This document shows, piece by piece, positions 1-11,238 of a stretch of DNA of 64,000 bases. This stretch comes from Rhodoplanes sp. (GTDB lineage: Bacteria > Pseudomonadota > Alphaproteobacteria > Rhizobiales > Xanthobacteraceae). The DNA is taken from assembly GCF_013377085.1 (NCBI RefSeq), contig NZ_JACAAX010000002.1, forward strand, positions 124,001 through 188,000. Direction: 5' to 3'. How positions within the stretch are numbered: position 1 is the stretch's first letter; each line of letters starts with the position of its first letter. Under the pieces are notes generated by a model, which saw only the letters and a program-made list of their open reading frames with translations, did no database searches and was not told the DNA's origin. The position numbers and the translations under genes were made by a program.

Positions 1-1
1 C

Positions 2-193
2 CTGTCGGCCGCCGGCGTCCTGATCTTCGCCGGGCTCACCGCCTGGGACACCCAGAAGATCAAGGAGATGTACGACGTGAACGACGACGGCACCGTCGCC
101 GGCCGCAAGGCCGTGATGGGCGCGCTGTCGCTCTACCTGGACTTCATCAACCTGTTCCTGATGCTGCTGCGGCTGGTCGGCGACCGCCGCTGA
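2..193 (+). CDS. Bax inhibitor-1 (BI-1/YccA) family membrane protein, C-terminal part
   Basis: Only the last 63 codons lie in the window; the 5' part is cut off by the window edge. The fragment has a hydrophobic segment followed by the typical family stretch WDTQKIKEMY, then a last hydrophobic helix (LYLDFINLFLMLLRLVG) and the stop. BI-1 family members are seven-TM inner-membrane proteins; bacterial homologues are thought to be pH-sensitive calcium leak channels or partners of FtsH. A strong terminator follows 30 bp after the stop, so this gene ends its transcription unit. Confidence 0.85.
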   Translation: MSAAGVLIFAGLTAWDTQKIKEMYDVNDDGTVAGRKAVMGALSLYLDFINLFLMLLRLVGDRR

Positions 194-222
194 TCGCGCT
201 GCACCATGACTGAACCGCACGA

Positions 223-248
223 CGCCCCGGCCCCGGCCGGGGCGTTTT
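223..248 (+). terminator. Rho-independent terminator after the BI-1 gene
   Basis: A GC-only inverted repeat (cgccccggcc / ggccggggcg) is followed directly by TTTT. It lies 30 bp past the BI-1 stop on the same strand and separates that gene from the downstream GNAT gene. Confidence 0.8.
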
Positions 249-287
249 CTTTCGGACTTCGCCGAAAAGCGGCATTATCGGCGAATC

Positions 288-824
288 ATGACGCTGACGC
301 CGGCACCGACGACCTTCCGTCCCGCGACCCTCGCCGACATCCCGGCGGTCACGGCCATCTATGCGCATGCGGTGATGCACGGCACCGCCTCGTTCGAGGT
401 CGATCCGCCCGCCGAGGCCGAGATGGCGCGCCGCCTGTCGACCTTGCAGGCGAGCGGGCATCCCTATCTGGTCGCCGAGAGCGAGGGGACCGTGCTGGCT
501 TTCGCCTATGCGGGGCCGTACCGGCTGCGGCCGGCCTATCGCTTCACGGTCGAGGACTCGATCTATGTCGCCCCGACGGCGATGCGGGCCGGGCTCGGCC
601 GCGCGCTGCTGTTCCGGCTGCTGGTGGAGAGCGAGAGGCGCGGCTTCCGCCAGATGATTGCGGTGATCGGCGACGCCGAGCAGATTCCCTCGATCGAGCT
701 GCACCGCGATGCCGGCTTCCGGCTGGTCGGCATCCTCGAGGGGGTCGGCCGGAAGTTCGACCGCTGGCTCGGCTCGGTGATGATGCAGCGTGCGCTCGGC
801 GACGGCGCCACGAACCCGCCCTGA
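288..824 (+). CDS. GNAT N-acetyltransferase, phosphinothricin acetyltransferase-like
   Basis: 178 aa, one GNAT fold over nearly the full length, the size of PAT/YncA (MnaT) enzymes. It starts with the typical N-terminal pattern FRPATLADIPAVTAIYAHAV (about residues 10-29). The acetyl-CoA-binding loop is seen as RAGLGRALLFRLLVESERRG (about 100-119), and the family ending HRDAGFRLVGILEGVGRKF follows. PAT-like enzymes transfer acetyl from acetyl-CoA to the free amine of glufosinate-type compounds, methionine sulfoximine or amino acids; the true substrate cannot be told from sequence. The gene stands alone after a terminator. Confidence 0.85.
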   Translation: MTLTPAPTTFRPATLADIPAVTAIYAHAVMHGTASFEVDPPAEAEMARRLSTLQASGHPYLVAESEGTVLAFAYAGPYRLRPAYRFTVEDSIYVAPTAMRAGLGRALLFRLLVESERRGFRQMIAVIGDAEQIPSIELHRDAGFRLVGILEGVGRKFDRWLGSVMMQRALGDGATNPP

Positions 825-856
825 CGGACGGGCCCTTCGGCGCGGTGCCGCCGCCC

Positions 857-1237
857 CTACACGACCCTGAGGCTCGCCTTGTCGAGCTCGCGCAGCACGC
901 GGTCGAGCTCGTGGCCGACCTTGACGATCAATCCGGTCGCCGAGACGACCCGGTAGGCGCCCTGGCGGCGCGACAGCTTCGGGTTCTTCTCGATGCGATA
1001 GAGCGCCACCTCGGCGCTGCGCCGGAAGACCGAGAAGACGGCGCGGTCCTTGTGGAAGTCGATGGCGTAGTCGCGCCACTCGCCCGACGCGACCTTGCGG
1101 CCGTAGAGGCCGAGAATGCGGGACAGCTCGGGCCTGCTGAAGGTCACGCGGGCGGGGCTGGCCGGGACGGAGGCGAAGCCCGCTCCCTCGCCCCCGCGGG
1201 ACTCGCTCGGGTCCGTGTCGCCAAGCTCGAGGCTCAT
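857..1237 (-). CDS. DUF2794 domain-containing protein
   Basis: 126 aa cytosolic protein of the alphaproteobacterial DUF2794 family, of unknown function. The conserved part runs from about residue 30 (VTFSRPELSRILGLYGRKVA) through WRDYAIDFHKDRAVFSVFRR to the basic C-terminus. The first 25 residues are low-complexity and acidic. It is convergent with the upstream GNAT gene, with 32 bp between the stops. The family is almost confined to alphaproteobacteria, which supports the taxonomic reading. Confidence 0.8.
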   Translation of the reverse strand: MSLELGDTDPSESRGGEGAGFASVPASPARVTFSRPELSRILGLYGRKVASGEWRDYAIDFHKDRAVFSVFRRSAEVALYRIEKNPKLSRRQGAYRVVSATGLIVKVGHELDRVLRELDKASLRVV

Positions 1238-1544
1238 GCGGCTCCTCCTGGTCGGCTGGTATGGTCGGGTGATGTGGTCACGAGACCGTCATGATCGCGC
1301 CGGGACCCGACGAGGGCAAGTATCGCGTCGCGCCGCAGCGGCATTGCGGCGCTGCCGGATCATCACGCGGTGGACGGGTGGACCGACGACGACGCAACGC
1401 CGCAGCGGCAGATCGAGCCCGCTACTGCCGGCCCTGTCACGGCGCCTCACGAAACGATCACGCGTTCGTTAGACGCTTCATAATGCTGCCGGATTTCGGC
1501 CTCGCCGCGGTCGAGCCGGGCTGGCATCTTATGAGGATTGGCAT

Positions 1545-1720
1545 AGGGTCCGGTCCAAGAAGAGAACCGGTTCCTCAGCCCCCCAGCCCCCCGGGCTCGT
1601 AAGGGCCGGACCCTGTCGCCAAGGCGCCTGTCTCCGAGACCCCCGCATCAGGACAGCGGCGCCATGATTTCCGCACCCATGATCTGCAGCGAGACAGGCC
1701 GGCTCCCCGCCGGCCTTTTT
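1545..1720 (+). ncRNA. Candidate structured small RNA in the DUF2794/DUF1223 gap
   Basis: The 570-bp gap between DUF2794 and the DUF1223 gene has no convincing ORF but holds three ordered hairpins on the plus strand. First, agggtccggtcc (1545-1556) pairs with gggccggaccct (1603-1614). Second, ggcgcctgtc (1623-1632) pairs with gacagcggcgcc (1652-1663) with a 2-nt bulge. Third is a perfect 8-bp terminator stem. The ~46-nt loop of the first stem contains two C6 tracts and the palindrome gaaccggttc. The end of the unit is clear, the start is a guess, and no known RNA family was recognised. Positions 1238-1544 show nothing else. Confidence 0.35.
1696..1720 (+). terminator. Rho-independent terminator of the candidate small RNA
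   Basis: Perfect stem aggccggc / gccggcct with loop tcccc, running into TTTTT. No plus-strand protein gene ends nearby, which implies an untranslated transcript upstream. In the other orientation there is no T-tract. Confidence 0.65.
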
Positions 1721-1807
1721 CGTTTCGGCGTGTGTCCGGTCTCGGGCCATGCGACCGCGGCGCCGGCAGCGATGCCGCGGCGGCCGGTCTGAACGACGCG
1801 AGAAGAG

Positions 1808-2752
1808 CTACTTCAGCCGCTCGAAGGCAGCGCCGAAAATGGTGCCGGGCGCGGTGGAGCTGCCGCCCTGGATCAGCACCGCGACGGCGTCGACCTTGTC
1901 GCCGGCGACCTCGCCGACCGGCACCGACCAGGAGCGCAGGCCGCCCGTCCAGTCGCCGAGCTTGTGCCAGCGCCGCACCACATTGCTGTAGACGATGGTG
2001 CGGCCGTTGTTCTCGCCGCGTCCGACCGCAACCTCCACGGCCGAGGAGACGCCGAGCAGCCACACCTCGCCGGCCATTGCGGCAGCGGGCGCGCCCGCCG
2101 GGGGCCCGGCCATCGCCACTCCCGCGGCCACGCCGCCCTTGGGCGCCTCGGTGCTCACCGACACCTTGCCGTCGGCGACCGACAGCCGGACCGGAACCGA
2201 GAGGGCGGCGCCGCGGGCGCGGCTTTTCGCCATGGCGCCTTCGATGGCGGCCTTGTCGCTGCCCAGCACCGGCAGGGTGCCGTTGACGATGACCTGCGGC
2301 GTGTAGACGGCGCGATCGCCGCGCGCATGCGAATAGGCGGCCTGGCGCGCCGTGTGGCGCGGATCGGCGAGCGTGTCCTTCCAGCCCAGGTAATCCCAGT
2401 AGGTCACCGGCATGCTGACGGCGATCAGGGTCGGGTCCTTCTTCAGCTCGGCGAGCACCCGGTCTGCGGCCGGGCAGGACGAGCAGCCCTGGCTGGTGAA
2501 CAGCTCGACCACGGCGCGGGTCTGCGCCCCGAGCGACTGGACCGGGGTGGTATGTGCCGACGACAATTGCGGGCCGCCGGCCGAGGCCGGGGACGAGGTC
2601 ACGGGAGGGGGTGCGGAGAGGGACCGCGTCGCAGGCAATGGGTCGGCGGAGGGCGGAGTGGTGCCCGATTGCGCCGACGCGGCCGACGGCAGCGCGGCCC
2701 CGGCGAGAGCAATGACGAGACCGCCGGAGATGAGCGCGTGCCTCGTCGTCAT
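1808..2752 (-). CDS. Secreted thioredoxin-like DUF1223 protein
   Basis: 314 aa from the ATG that gives a clean Sec signal peptide (hydrophobic residues 8-25, ending ASAQ at about 27); longer starts upstream would place basic sequence before it. A Ser/Pro/Thr-rich linker (about 28-75) leads to the DUF1223 domain, with VVELFTSQGCSSCPAADRVL carrying a CxxC pair at Cys90/Cys93. YTPQVIVNG follows further on. The family has a thioredoxin-like fold and is expected in the periplasm; its role is unknown. It is downstream of acnA on the same strand but separated by a hairpin. Confidence 0.8.
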   Translation of the reverse strand: MTTRHALISGGLVIALAGAALPSAASAQSGTTPPSADPLPATRSLSAPPPVTSSPASAGGPQLSSAHTTPVQSLGAQTRAVVELFTSQGCSSCPAADRVLAELKKDPTLIAVSMPVTYWDYLGWKDTLADPRHTARQAAYSHARGDRAVYTPQVIVNGTLPVLGSDKAAIEGAMAKSRARGAALSVPVRLSVADGKVSVSTEAPKGGVAAGVAMAGPPAGAPAAAMAGEVWLLGVSSAVEVAVGRGENNGRTIVYSNVVRRWHKLGDWTGGLRSWSVPVGEVAGDKVDAVAVLIQGGSSTAPGTIFGAAFERLK

Positions 2753-2977
2753 ACTGAACCTCGCCGTTTTGTTTTGGGCTTCACCGGCGCGGCGGCGAGC
2801 CGATCGGTCCGTTGCGCTGGACCGCAGGACCCCTCGAAGGGCGATGTGCAGCACGGGTGGAATCGATGCCTGGACCTGGGATAGACGCCGCCCCGCTCAC
2901 CCGCCACTCACTTCGCGGTGAGGCCGTGTTAGCCCGTACGGGCGAGGATGGCGAGTGGTGCGTGGGACACACACGGA

Positions 2978-3003
2978 ACGGCCGCCGCGCGAGCGCGGCG
3001 GCC
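2978..3003 (-). terminator. Hairpin downstream of acnA
   Basis: Perfect 11-bp GC stem (cggccgccgcg / cgcggcggccg) with a 4-nt loop, 22 bp beyond the acnA stop. The strand lacks a good T-run, so it may act as an mRNA-stabilising or Rho-assisted end rather than a classic terminator. Confidence 0.5.
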
Positions 3004-3025
3004 GCAGCATTCGAACCGTCGTCCG

Positions 3026-5731
<2,706 letters not shown>

Positions 5732-5830
5732 GAGGCCTGTTCCATTCCGGCGGGCGCCGGACTGCCTGTCGACGAGATCGCCCCGGGGCGATAGTGATCG
5801 CCTGTGATACGGCGCCGGGGTGTCGTCGGG

Positions 5831-5860
5831 TTGGAGATCTTGGGCACGAACGGCTTATAA
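5831..5860 (+). promoter_or_regulatory. Possible sigma-70 promoter for the ccm operon
   Basis: ttggag (5831-5836) and ttataa (5855-5860), 18 bp apart, lie in the acnA/ccmA divergent gap about 100 bp before the chosen ccmA start. Both boxes match the consensus only moderately. Confidence 0.3.
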
Positions 5861-5958
5861 GAGCTTTCTTGGAATTCTGCTACATCATCGATGTTCTAAA
5901 CAAGACGAAGCGGAGGGCGGCCTTCGACCGGCCGGCCGGGGGTCATGTCGGAACGGCC

Positions 5959-6564
5959 ATGGACTTGATCGGACGCGATCTCGCCTGCGTGCGGGGGCAA
6001 CGCGAGATCTTCGCCGGGCTGGACTTCCGGGTCGGTCAGGGCGAGGCACTGATTCTCCTCGGACCCAACGGGGCGGGCAAGAGCTCGCTGTTGCGGCTGA
6101 TCGCCGGGCTGGTGCGGCCGACCGAAGGCCTGGTCGCGCTGGAGGGCGGCGACCCCGAGCTGACGGTCCCCGAGCAGGCGCATTATCTCGGCCACCAGGA
6201 CGCCCTGAAGCCGTCCCTGACGGTCGCCGAGAATCTCGGCTTCTGGATCGACGTCCTCGACGGCGAGCGGGCTGCGATGGCCGAGGCGCTCACCGCGGTC
6301 GCGCTCGACGAGATCGCCGATCTGCCGGCCGGCTACCTCTCGGCCGGGCAGCGCCGGCGCCTGTCGATCGCCCGGCTGGTCGCCGTCGAGCGGCCGGTGT
6401 GGTTGCTCGACGAGCCGACCTCGGCCCTCGATGCCGCCTCGCAGGAACGCCTCGCCGCGCTGATGACCGCGCACCTCGCCGGCGGCGGCCTGCTGCTCGC
6501 CGCCACCCACGGCCCGCTCGGCCTCGCCGGCACCCGCGAGCTGCGGCTGGGAGGACGGGCATGA
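5959..6564 (+). CDS. ccmA: Heme exporter ATP-binding protein CcmA
   Basis: 201 aa from the ATG starting [10 protein letters not shown], the usual CcmA length; the reading frame is open further upstream but that stretch looks non-coding. Walker A GPNGAGKS (35-42), signature LSAGQ (127-131) and Walker B LLDEP (149-153) are present. CcmA is the ATPase of the CcmABCD complex, which releases holo-CcmE during cytochrome c maturation at the inner membrane. It opens the ccmA-B-C-D-G operon; the 253-bp gap to ccmB is unusually long and filled by a repeat. Confidence 0.95.
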   Translation: MDLIGRDLACVRGQREIFAGLDFRVGQGEALILLGPNGAGKSSLLRLIAGLVRPTEGLVALEGGDPELTVPEQAHYLGHQDALKPSLTVAENLGFWIDVLDGERAAMAEALTAVALDEIADLPAGYLSAGQRRRLSIARLVAVERPVWLLDEPTSALDAASQERLAALMTAHLAGGGLLLAATHGPLGLAGTRELRLGGRA

Positions 6565-6604
6565 GCGGGACGTGTGCTGCTCACTTGCTCCGCGATCCGG
6601 GCTT

Positions 6605-6760
6605 ACCCCCCTCCCCACCCCTCCCCCACAAGGGGGGAGGGAGCCGGCTGCGGCATGTTTCGATGCAGAGCCCGATCACGAGCACCTCTGGTCCGAGCGC
6701 GACGACGTCGCGGCTCCAGCGTTCCATCCCCCCTTGTGGGGGAGGGACAGGGAGGGGGGT
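6605..6760. repeat. REP-type element with 33-bp inverted ends between ccmA and ccmB
   Basis: The left arm (6605-6637, acccccctcc ... acaagggggg) and right arm (6728-6760) are near-perfect inverted copies of 33 bp enclosing about 90 bp. A short form of the same C5/G5 palindrome recurs at 49108-49132. It has no coding capacity and looks like a non-autonomous REP/MITE-like element. Confidence 0.75.
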
Positions 6761-6817
6761 GGCCACGATCTCGGCCGCAGCGATAGCGCGCCTCTTCCGC
6801 CACTCCGGAGTCTCCCC

Positions 6818-7486
6818 ATGACGGCGCTGCGCGCCCTCCTGGTCCGCGACATGCGGATCGCGCTGCGGGTCGGCGGCGGCGCCATGATGGGGGTGCTGTT
6901 CTTCCTCACCGTCGTCACCCTGATGCCGTTCGCCATCGGGCCGGATCTGGAGCTGCTGCGCCGGATCGGCCCGGCGATCCTGTGGATCGGGGCGCTGCTC
7001 GCCTCACTGCTGGCGCTCGACCGCCTGTTCGCCGCCGACCACGACGACGGCTCGCTCGACCTGATCCTGATGGGGCGCCTGCCGATCGAGCTCGCCGTCG
7101 CCGCCAAGGGCCTGGCCCACTGGCTCACCACCGGCCTGCCGCTGGTGATCGCCGCACCGGTGCTCGGCCTGTTCCTCAATCTGGAGCCGGCCGCCATCGG
7201 GGCCGTCGCCCTGACGCTGCTGGTCGGCACCCCGGCCCTCACCTTCACGGGCCTGATCGGGGCGGCGCTGGCCACCGCGCTGCGCCGCGGCGGACTGCTG
7301 CTGCCGGTCCTGGTTCTGCCGCTCACCGTGCCGGTGCTGATCTTCGGCGTCGCCGCCTCCAATGCCGCCGTGGTCGGCCCGGTGCCGTTCGGCACCCCGT
7401 TCACGATCCTGTGCGCCCTGACGCTCGCGAGCCTCGTGGTCGGCCCCTTCGCGGCCGGCGCGACGCTGCGACAGGGGATGGAGTGA
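6818..7486 (+). CDS. ccmB: Heme exporter permease CcmB
   Basis: 222 aa from the ATG giving MTALRALLVRDMRIALRVGG; this fits the CcmB length, while the open frame upstream runs through the repeat and is not real. Six hydrophobic segments are visible, and FAADHDDGSLDLILMGRLPIE lies in the conserved cytoplasmic loop (about 69-89). CcmB is the membrane partner of CcmA and CcmC in the inner-membrane complex that loads and releases CcmE-heme. Another repeat lies between it and ccmC. Confidence 0.95.
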   Translation: MTALRALLVRDMRIALRVGGGAMMGVLFFLTVVTLMPFAIGPDLELLRRIGPAILWIGALLASLLALDRLFAADHDDGSLDLILMGRLPIELAVAAKGLAHWLTTGLPLVIAAPVLGLFLNLEPAAIGAVALTLLVGTPALTFTGLIGAALATALRRGGLLLPVLVLPLTVPVLIFGVAASNAAVVGPVPFGTPFTILCALTLASLVVGPFAAGATLRQGME

Positions 7487-7488
7487 GC

Positions 7489-7643
7489 GCCTCACCCTCC
7501 CCTCGAGGGGGATGATCGACGCGCGCAGCGCGTCGGGGTGGGGTGAAGCCGCGAACACAGGCTTCGCCTGTCACCCCCTCCCGGACCGCTTCGCGGTCCG
7601 ACCTCCCCGTCGCGGCGAAGCCGCGACACCCAGGGGGAGGTGA
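7489..7643. repeat. Composite palindromic repeat between ccmB and ccmC
   Basis: Several hairpins follow one another: cctcccc/gggga-type arms, gacgcgcgcagcgcgtc, aggcttcgcct, ggaccgcttcgcggtcc and gtcgcggcgaagccgcgac. The block is bracketed by tcaccctcccc at the left and ggggaggtga at the right. It fills most of the 216-bp gap inside the operon. Confidence 0.7.
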
Positions 7644-7702
7644 CGAAAGCTCCGTAGAAGTGTCGCATTGCGCCGCCAGGACGTGCGGACTAAGAGACAG
7701 AA

Positions 7703-8437
7703 ATGGCCTGGATCGACCTTGCCAATCCGACCCGCTTCCTGCGCATCGTCGACCGGGTGCTGCCCTGGCTGACGGCGCTGACCGTGCTCGCCTTCGCGTT
7801 CGCGCTCAACGGCGCCTTCGAGGCGCCCGACGACTACCAGCAAGGCGCCACCGTCAAGATCATGTTCATTCACGTGCCGGCCGCATGGCTCGGCATGTTC
7901 TGCTGGGGCATGATGACGATCTCGGCGCTCGGCACCCTGGTGTTCCGCCATCCGCTGGCCGACGTCGCCGCCAAGACGGCCGCCCCGCTCGGCGCCGCCT
8001 TCACGTTCGTCTGCCTGCTGACGGGCGCCCTGTGGGGCCGGCCCATGTGGGGCACCTACTGGGTGTGGGACGCGCGGTTGACCTCCGTGCTGGTGATGTT
8101 CGTCATGTATCTGGGCCTGCTGGCGCTGTGGCGCAGCGTCGAGGACCCGGCCCGCGCCGGCCGCGCCGCCGCCATCCTCACCCTGGTCGGCGCCCTCAAC
8201 CTGCCGATCATCAAGTTCTCGGTCGACTGGTGGAACACGCTGCACCAGCCCGCCTCGGTGGTGCGGCTCGGCGGCCCGACCATCCACCCGGCCATCCTGA
8301 TCCCGCTGCTCGCGATGACGATCGCCTTCACGCTGCTGTTCGTCGCGCTGCATCTCGGCGCCATGCGCAACGAGGTCTTGCGCCGGCGGGTGCGCACGCT
8401 GCGCCTGCTGCAGGCGCAGACGGCGCGGGGAGCCTGA
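7703..8437 (+). CDS. ccmC: Heme transporter/lyase subunit CcmC
   Basis: 244 aa with six TM segments. The periplasmic tryptophan-rich WWD motif is seen as WGTYWVWDARLTS (residues 116-128). Flanking axial-ligand histidines are candidates at His57 (IHVPAAW) and His181 (NTLHQPAS). CcmC binds heme and passes it to CcmE for cytochrome c maturation. The stop is 2 bp before the ccmD start. Confidence 0.96.
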   Translation: MAWIDLANPTRFLRIVDRVLPWLTALTVLAFAFALNGAFEAPDDYQQGATVKIMFIHVPAAWLGMFCWGMMTISALGTLVFRHPLADVAAKTAAPLGAAFTFVCLLTGALWGRPMWGTYWVWDARLTSVLVMFVMYLGLLALWRSVEDPARAGRAAAILTLVGALNLPIIKFSVDWWNTLHQPASVVRLGGPTIHPAILIPLLAMTIAFTLLFVALHLGAMRNEVLRRRVRTLRLLQAQTARGA

Positions 8438-8439
8438 GC

Positions 8440-8655
8440 ATGGACCTCGGTCTCGGCCCCCATGCGGTGTTCATCGTCGCCTCCTATGCGGTGACGCTCG
8501 TCGTGGTCATGGCCCTGATCGGCTCGGTGTGGATCGATCACGGCCGCCAGACCCGCCTGCTCGCCGATCTCGAGGCGCGCGGCGTGCGCCGCCGCTCCGC
8601 CGAGCCGCGGCTGCCGACATCGCCGGCCGATCCGGTCAAGGAGACCACGGCATGA
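8440..8655 (+). CDS. ccmD: Heme exporter protein CcmD
   Basis: 71 aa, a small single-TM protein: short N-terminus, then HAVFIVASYAVTLVVVMALI (about 8-27), then a basic cytoplasmic tail (HGRQTRLLADLEARGVRRRS). This is the normal CcmD topology; CcmD helps release holo-CcmE from CcmABC. Its stop overlaps the ccmG start (ATGA), which indicates translational coupling. Confidence 0.93.
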   Translation: MDLGLGPHAVFIVASYAVTLVVVMALIGSVWIDHGRQTRLLADLEARGVRRRSAEPRLPTSPADPVKETTA

Positions 8656-9248
8656 CGGCGTTGCCCTCCGACCCGCCGGCCGGCGCCCGCCGGCGCTGGC
8701 TTGTGCTGCTGCCGCTCGCGGTGTTCTTGGGCGTGGCCGCCCTGTTTCTCTACCGGCTCGGCGCCGGCGATCCCGCTGCCCTGCCCTCCGCCCTGATCGG
8801 CCGCGCCGCGCCCGTCACCGAATTGCCCGGCATCGCCGGGCTGACGCGCGACGGCCAGCCGGTGCCCGGCGTCACGGCCGCCGACCTGAAGGGCGCCGTC
8901 ACGGTGTTCAATGTCTGGGCGTCGTGGTGCGTGCCGTGCCGGGACGAGGCGCCGCTGTTGATGCGGCTCGCCGAGGACAAGCGCATCCGCATCGTCGGGC
9001 TGAACTACAAGGACGACCCGAGCAACGCCATCCGGTTCCTGGAGCGCTACGGCAATCCCTATGCGGCGACCGGTGCCGACCTGCGCGGCCGTGCCGGCAT
9101 CGAATGGGGCGTCTACGGCGTCCCCGAGACCTTCGTGATCGGCCGCGACGGCACCGTCGCCTACAAGCTGGTCGGCCCGGTCACGGCGAACAATCTCGAC
9201 ACGGTACTGCGACCCGCCATCGCCAAGGTTTTGGCTGCGGGGTCGTAG
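8652..9248 (+). CDS. ccmG: Thiol:disulfide interchange protein CcmG/DsbE
   Basis: 198 aa, anchored by one N-terminal TM helix (about 16-34) with the thioredoxin domain in the periplasm. The active site WASWCVPCRDE has Cys93 and Cys96, and the cis-proline loop is GVPETFVIG. It reduces apocytochrome c (or CcmH) thiols for heme ligation. Last gene of the visible ccm operon; ccmE, ccmF and ccmH are not in the window and must be elsewhere. Confidence 0.95.
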   Translation: MTALPSDPPAGARRRWLVLLPLAVFLGVAALFLYRLGAGDPAALPSALIGRAAPVTELPGIAGLTRDGQPVPGVTAADLKGAVTVFNVWASWCVPCRDEAPLLMRLAEDKRIRIVGLNYKDDPSNAIRFLERYGNPYAATGADLRGRAGIEWGVYGVPETFVIGRDGTVAYKLVGPVTANNLDTVLRPAIAKVLAAGS

Positions 9249-9290
9249 CGCCCTCCTTGACGGCCGACGTCCGGATCATATCCTACCGGT

Positions 9291-9530
9291 ATGGGACAAG
9301 AGCCGACACGACACTCGGTTTACTCGACAATCTCGGCAGCGAGCCAAACGGTCGTTCCAGCAGAAGTACGGGAACGGCTCGGACTCCAGCCGGGAGATAC
9401 TCTTCGCTATCGGTTGTCGCCCGAAGGCGTGATCCTGGACAAGGCACGGCTCGAGGAGGTCGAGGACCCGTTCGCGATCTTTACCGAATGGTCGAGTGAG
9501 GCTGACGAAAAGGCCTATGCCGACCTCTGA
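9291..9530 (+). CDS. AbrB/MazE-family antitoxin
   Basis: 79 aa. The swapped-hairpin DNA-binding motif is clear: STISAASQTVVPAEVRERLG, then LQPGDTLRYRLSPEGVIL. The C-terminus is acidic and aromatic (EEVEDPFAIFTEWSSEADEK), as in antitoxin tails that bind PemK/MazF toxins. It is followed by, and overlaps by 14 bp, a PemK/MazF-like toxin gene. No clear ribosome-binding site precedes the ATG. The pair lies about 40 bp after ccmG and is probably autoregulated. Confidence 0.8.
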   Translation: MGQEPTRHSVYSTISAASQTVVPAEVRERLGLQPGDTLRYRLSPEGVILDKARLEEVEDPFAIFTEWSSEADEKAYADL

Positions 9531-9870
9531 TCCCGGCACGGCCTACGCGCGCTGGGACGTCGTGGTCGTCCCGTTCCCCTATGCAGATCGACTCGCTGAA
9601 AAGCGTCGCCCGGCGCTGGTCATCTCCAACTCGCGTCTTGCAGCTTTGGGCCTCGTCTGGGTGGCGATGATCACCAGCGCCGAAAACAAGGGCTGGGACT
9701 GCGATGTCGACATGGTCGATCCTGCGGCCACCGGGCTCACTGCGCTGTCGGTCGTCCGACCCGCCAAGATCGCCTGCATCGATACGAGCCGAATACTCCG
9801 TCGTATCGGCTCGCTCGATGTCGCAACCGCCGACGCCGTCGGCACCGCCCTGGACGCGTTCTTGAGCTGA
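9517..9870 (+). CDS. PemK/MazF-family endoribonuclease toxin
   Basis: 117 aa from the ATG overlapping the antitoxin end. It shows the family start ARWDVVVVPFPYAD, then EKRRPALVISN (RPA segment) and MITSAENKGWDCDV, and ends with ALSVVRPAKIACIDTSRILRRIG. PemK/MazF toxins cleave mRNA at short motifs when the labile antitoxin is lost. The stop lies 4 bp from the convergent proB stop. Confidence 0.8.
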   Translation: MPTSDPGTAYARWDVVVVPFPYADRLAEKRRPALVISNSRLAALGLVWVAMITSAENKGWDCDVDMVDPAATGLTALSVVRPAKIACIDTSRILRRIGSLDVATADAVGTALDAFLS

Positions 9871-9874
9871 CGCG

Positions 9875-11005
9875 CTACCCCTGCCCCAGCACCAGATCGT
9901 CGCGGTGGATCATCGCGGTGCGGCCGTGTGTGCCGAGAATGCCGGCGATGTCGCCGGAGGAGTGGCCGCGGATGCGCTCGGCGTCGGCGGCGTCGTAGGC
10001 GACCAGGCCGCGGCCGATCTCGAAGCCGTCCGGCCCGCGCACCAGCACGGCATCGCCGCGTGAAAACTCGCCCTCGATGCGCACGATGCCGGCCGGCAGC
10101 AGGCTCTTGCCGCGCCGCAGCGCCGCCACGGCGCCGGCGTCGATCGTCAGCGTGCCCTTCGGCTCCAGCGAGCCGGCGATCCATTTCTTGCGCGACGTCA
10201 CCGGGTTGCCGGCGGCCAGGAACCAGGTGGCGCGGCCGCCCTCGGCGATGGCGCGCAGCGGGTGCTCGATCCGACCGGAGGCGATCACCATGTGGGTGCC
10301 GCCCGTGGTGGCGATCTTGCCGGCCTCGATCTTGGTGCGCATGCCGCCCTTGGAGAGCTCCGAGGCCGAATCCCCGGCCATCGCCTCGATCTCCGGGGTG
10401 ATGCGCTCGACCACCGGGATCAGGGTCGCGCTCGGGTCGATTCCGGGCGGCGCCGTGTAGAGCCCGTCGATGTCGGACAAGAGTACCAGCAGGTCGGCGC
10501 TCGCCATGGTGGCGACGCGGGCGCCGAGCCGGTCGTTGTCGCCGTAGCGGATCTCGTTGGTCGCCACCGTGTCGTTCTCGTTGATCACCGGCACGGCCCG
10601 CCAGTCGAGCAGCCGCGCGATGGTCGAGCGGGCATTGAGATAGCGGCGGCGCTCCTCGGTGTCGCCGAGCGTGACGAGAATCTGCCCGGCCGTGATGCCG
10701 TGGCGGCCGAGCGCCTCGGCCCAGATGCGGGCGAGCGCGATCTGGCCGATGGCGGCGGCGGCCTGGCTGTCCTCCAAGGCGAGCGGCCCCTTGGGCAGCC
10801 GCAGCAGCGAGCGGCCGAGCGCGACCGCTCCCGAGGAGACCACCAGCACGTCGCGGCCGTCGCGATGCAGGCCGGCGAGATCCTCGACCAGCGAGGCGAG
10901 CCAGGCCTCCTTCACGCCGCCGGCCTCGACGTCGACCAGAAGCGATGAGCCGACCTTGACGACGATGCGGCCGAAATCGGTCAGGGCGGGCGGCGTACCA
11001 GACAT
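9875..11005 (-). CDS. proB: Glutamate 5-kinase
   Basis: 376 aa from [20 protein letters not shown]; longer starts exist but add no conserved sequence. It has an amino-acid-kinase domain (KVGSSLLVD with Lys17, [38 protein letters not shown]) and a C-terminal PUA domain (about 285-370). It catalyses ATP-dependent phosphorylation of glutamate, the first step of proline synthesis, and is normally feedback-inhibited by proline. In most relatives proB directly follows obgE; here a PepSY gene and a DUF72 gene lie between, and proA is not in the window. Confidence 0.95.
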   Translation of the reverse strand: MSGTPPALTDFGRIVVKVGSSLLVDVEAGGVKEAWLASLVEDLAGLHRDGRDVLVVSSGAVALGRSLLRLPKGPLALEDSQAAAAIGQIALARIWAEALGRHGITAGQILVTLGDTEERRRYLNARSTIARLLDWRAVPVINENDTVATNEIRYGDNDRLGARVATMASADLLVLLSDIDGLYTAPPGIDPSATLIPVVERITPEIEAMAGDSASELSKGGMRTKIEAGKIATTGGTHMVIASGRIEHPLRAIAEGGRATWFLAAGNPVTSRKKWIAGSLEPKGTLTIDAGAVAALRRGKSLLPAGIVRIEGEFSRGDAVLVRGPDGFEIGRGLVAYDAADAERIRGHSSGDIAGILGTHGRTAMIHRDDLVLGQG

Positions 11006-11238
11006 GCGCGGACTTCTGAGCGTGACGGAGGACGACATGGGCATGCCATCCCATACCGAGGCCGGGTTTGGCAATCGAGCCGGTCGCAGGGCTGCCGCAC
11101 GGTCCGGCGCCAGCGCCGCGACGGTGTCGGGATACGCTCCGCGACGCAGCGGAAACCGAATTACGGCCCAGGGGTTTACCCTGAAGGCGGCATCGCGGTG
11201 CCGCCCCGAGGAGCGCCCTCGAACCAGGAGGCCACGCC

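Noticed and set aside
1545-1720. 6S RNA or SRP RNA
   Set aside because: The 5' end pairs internally rather than with the 3' end, and there is no central bubble or SRP tetraloop pattern.
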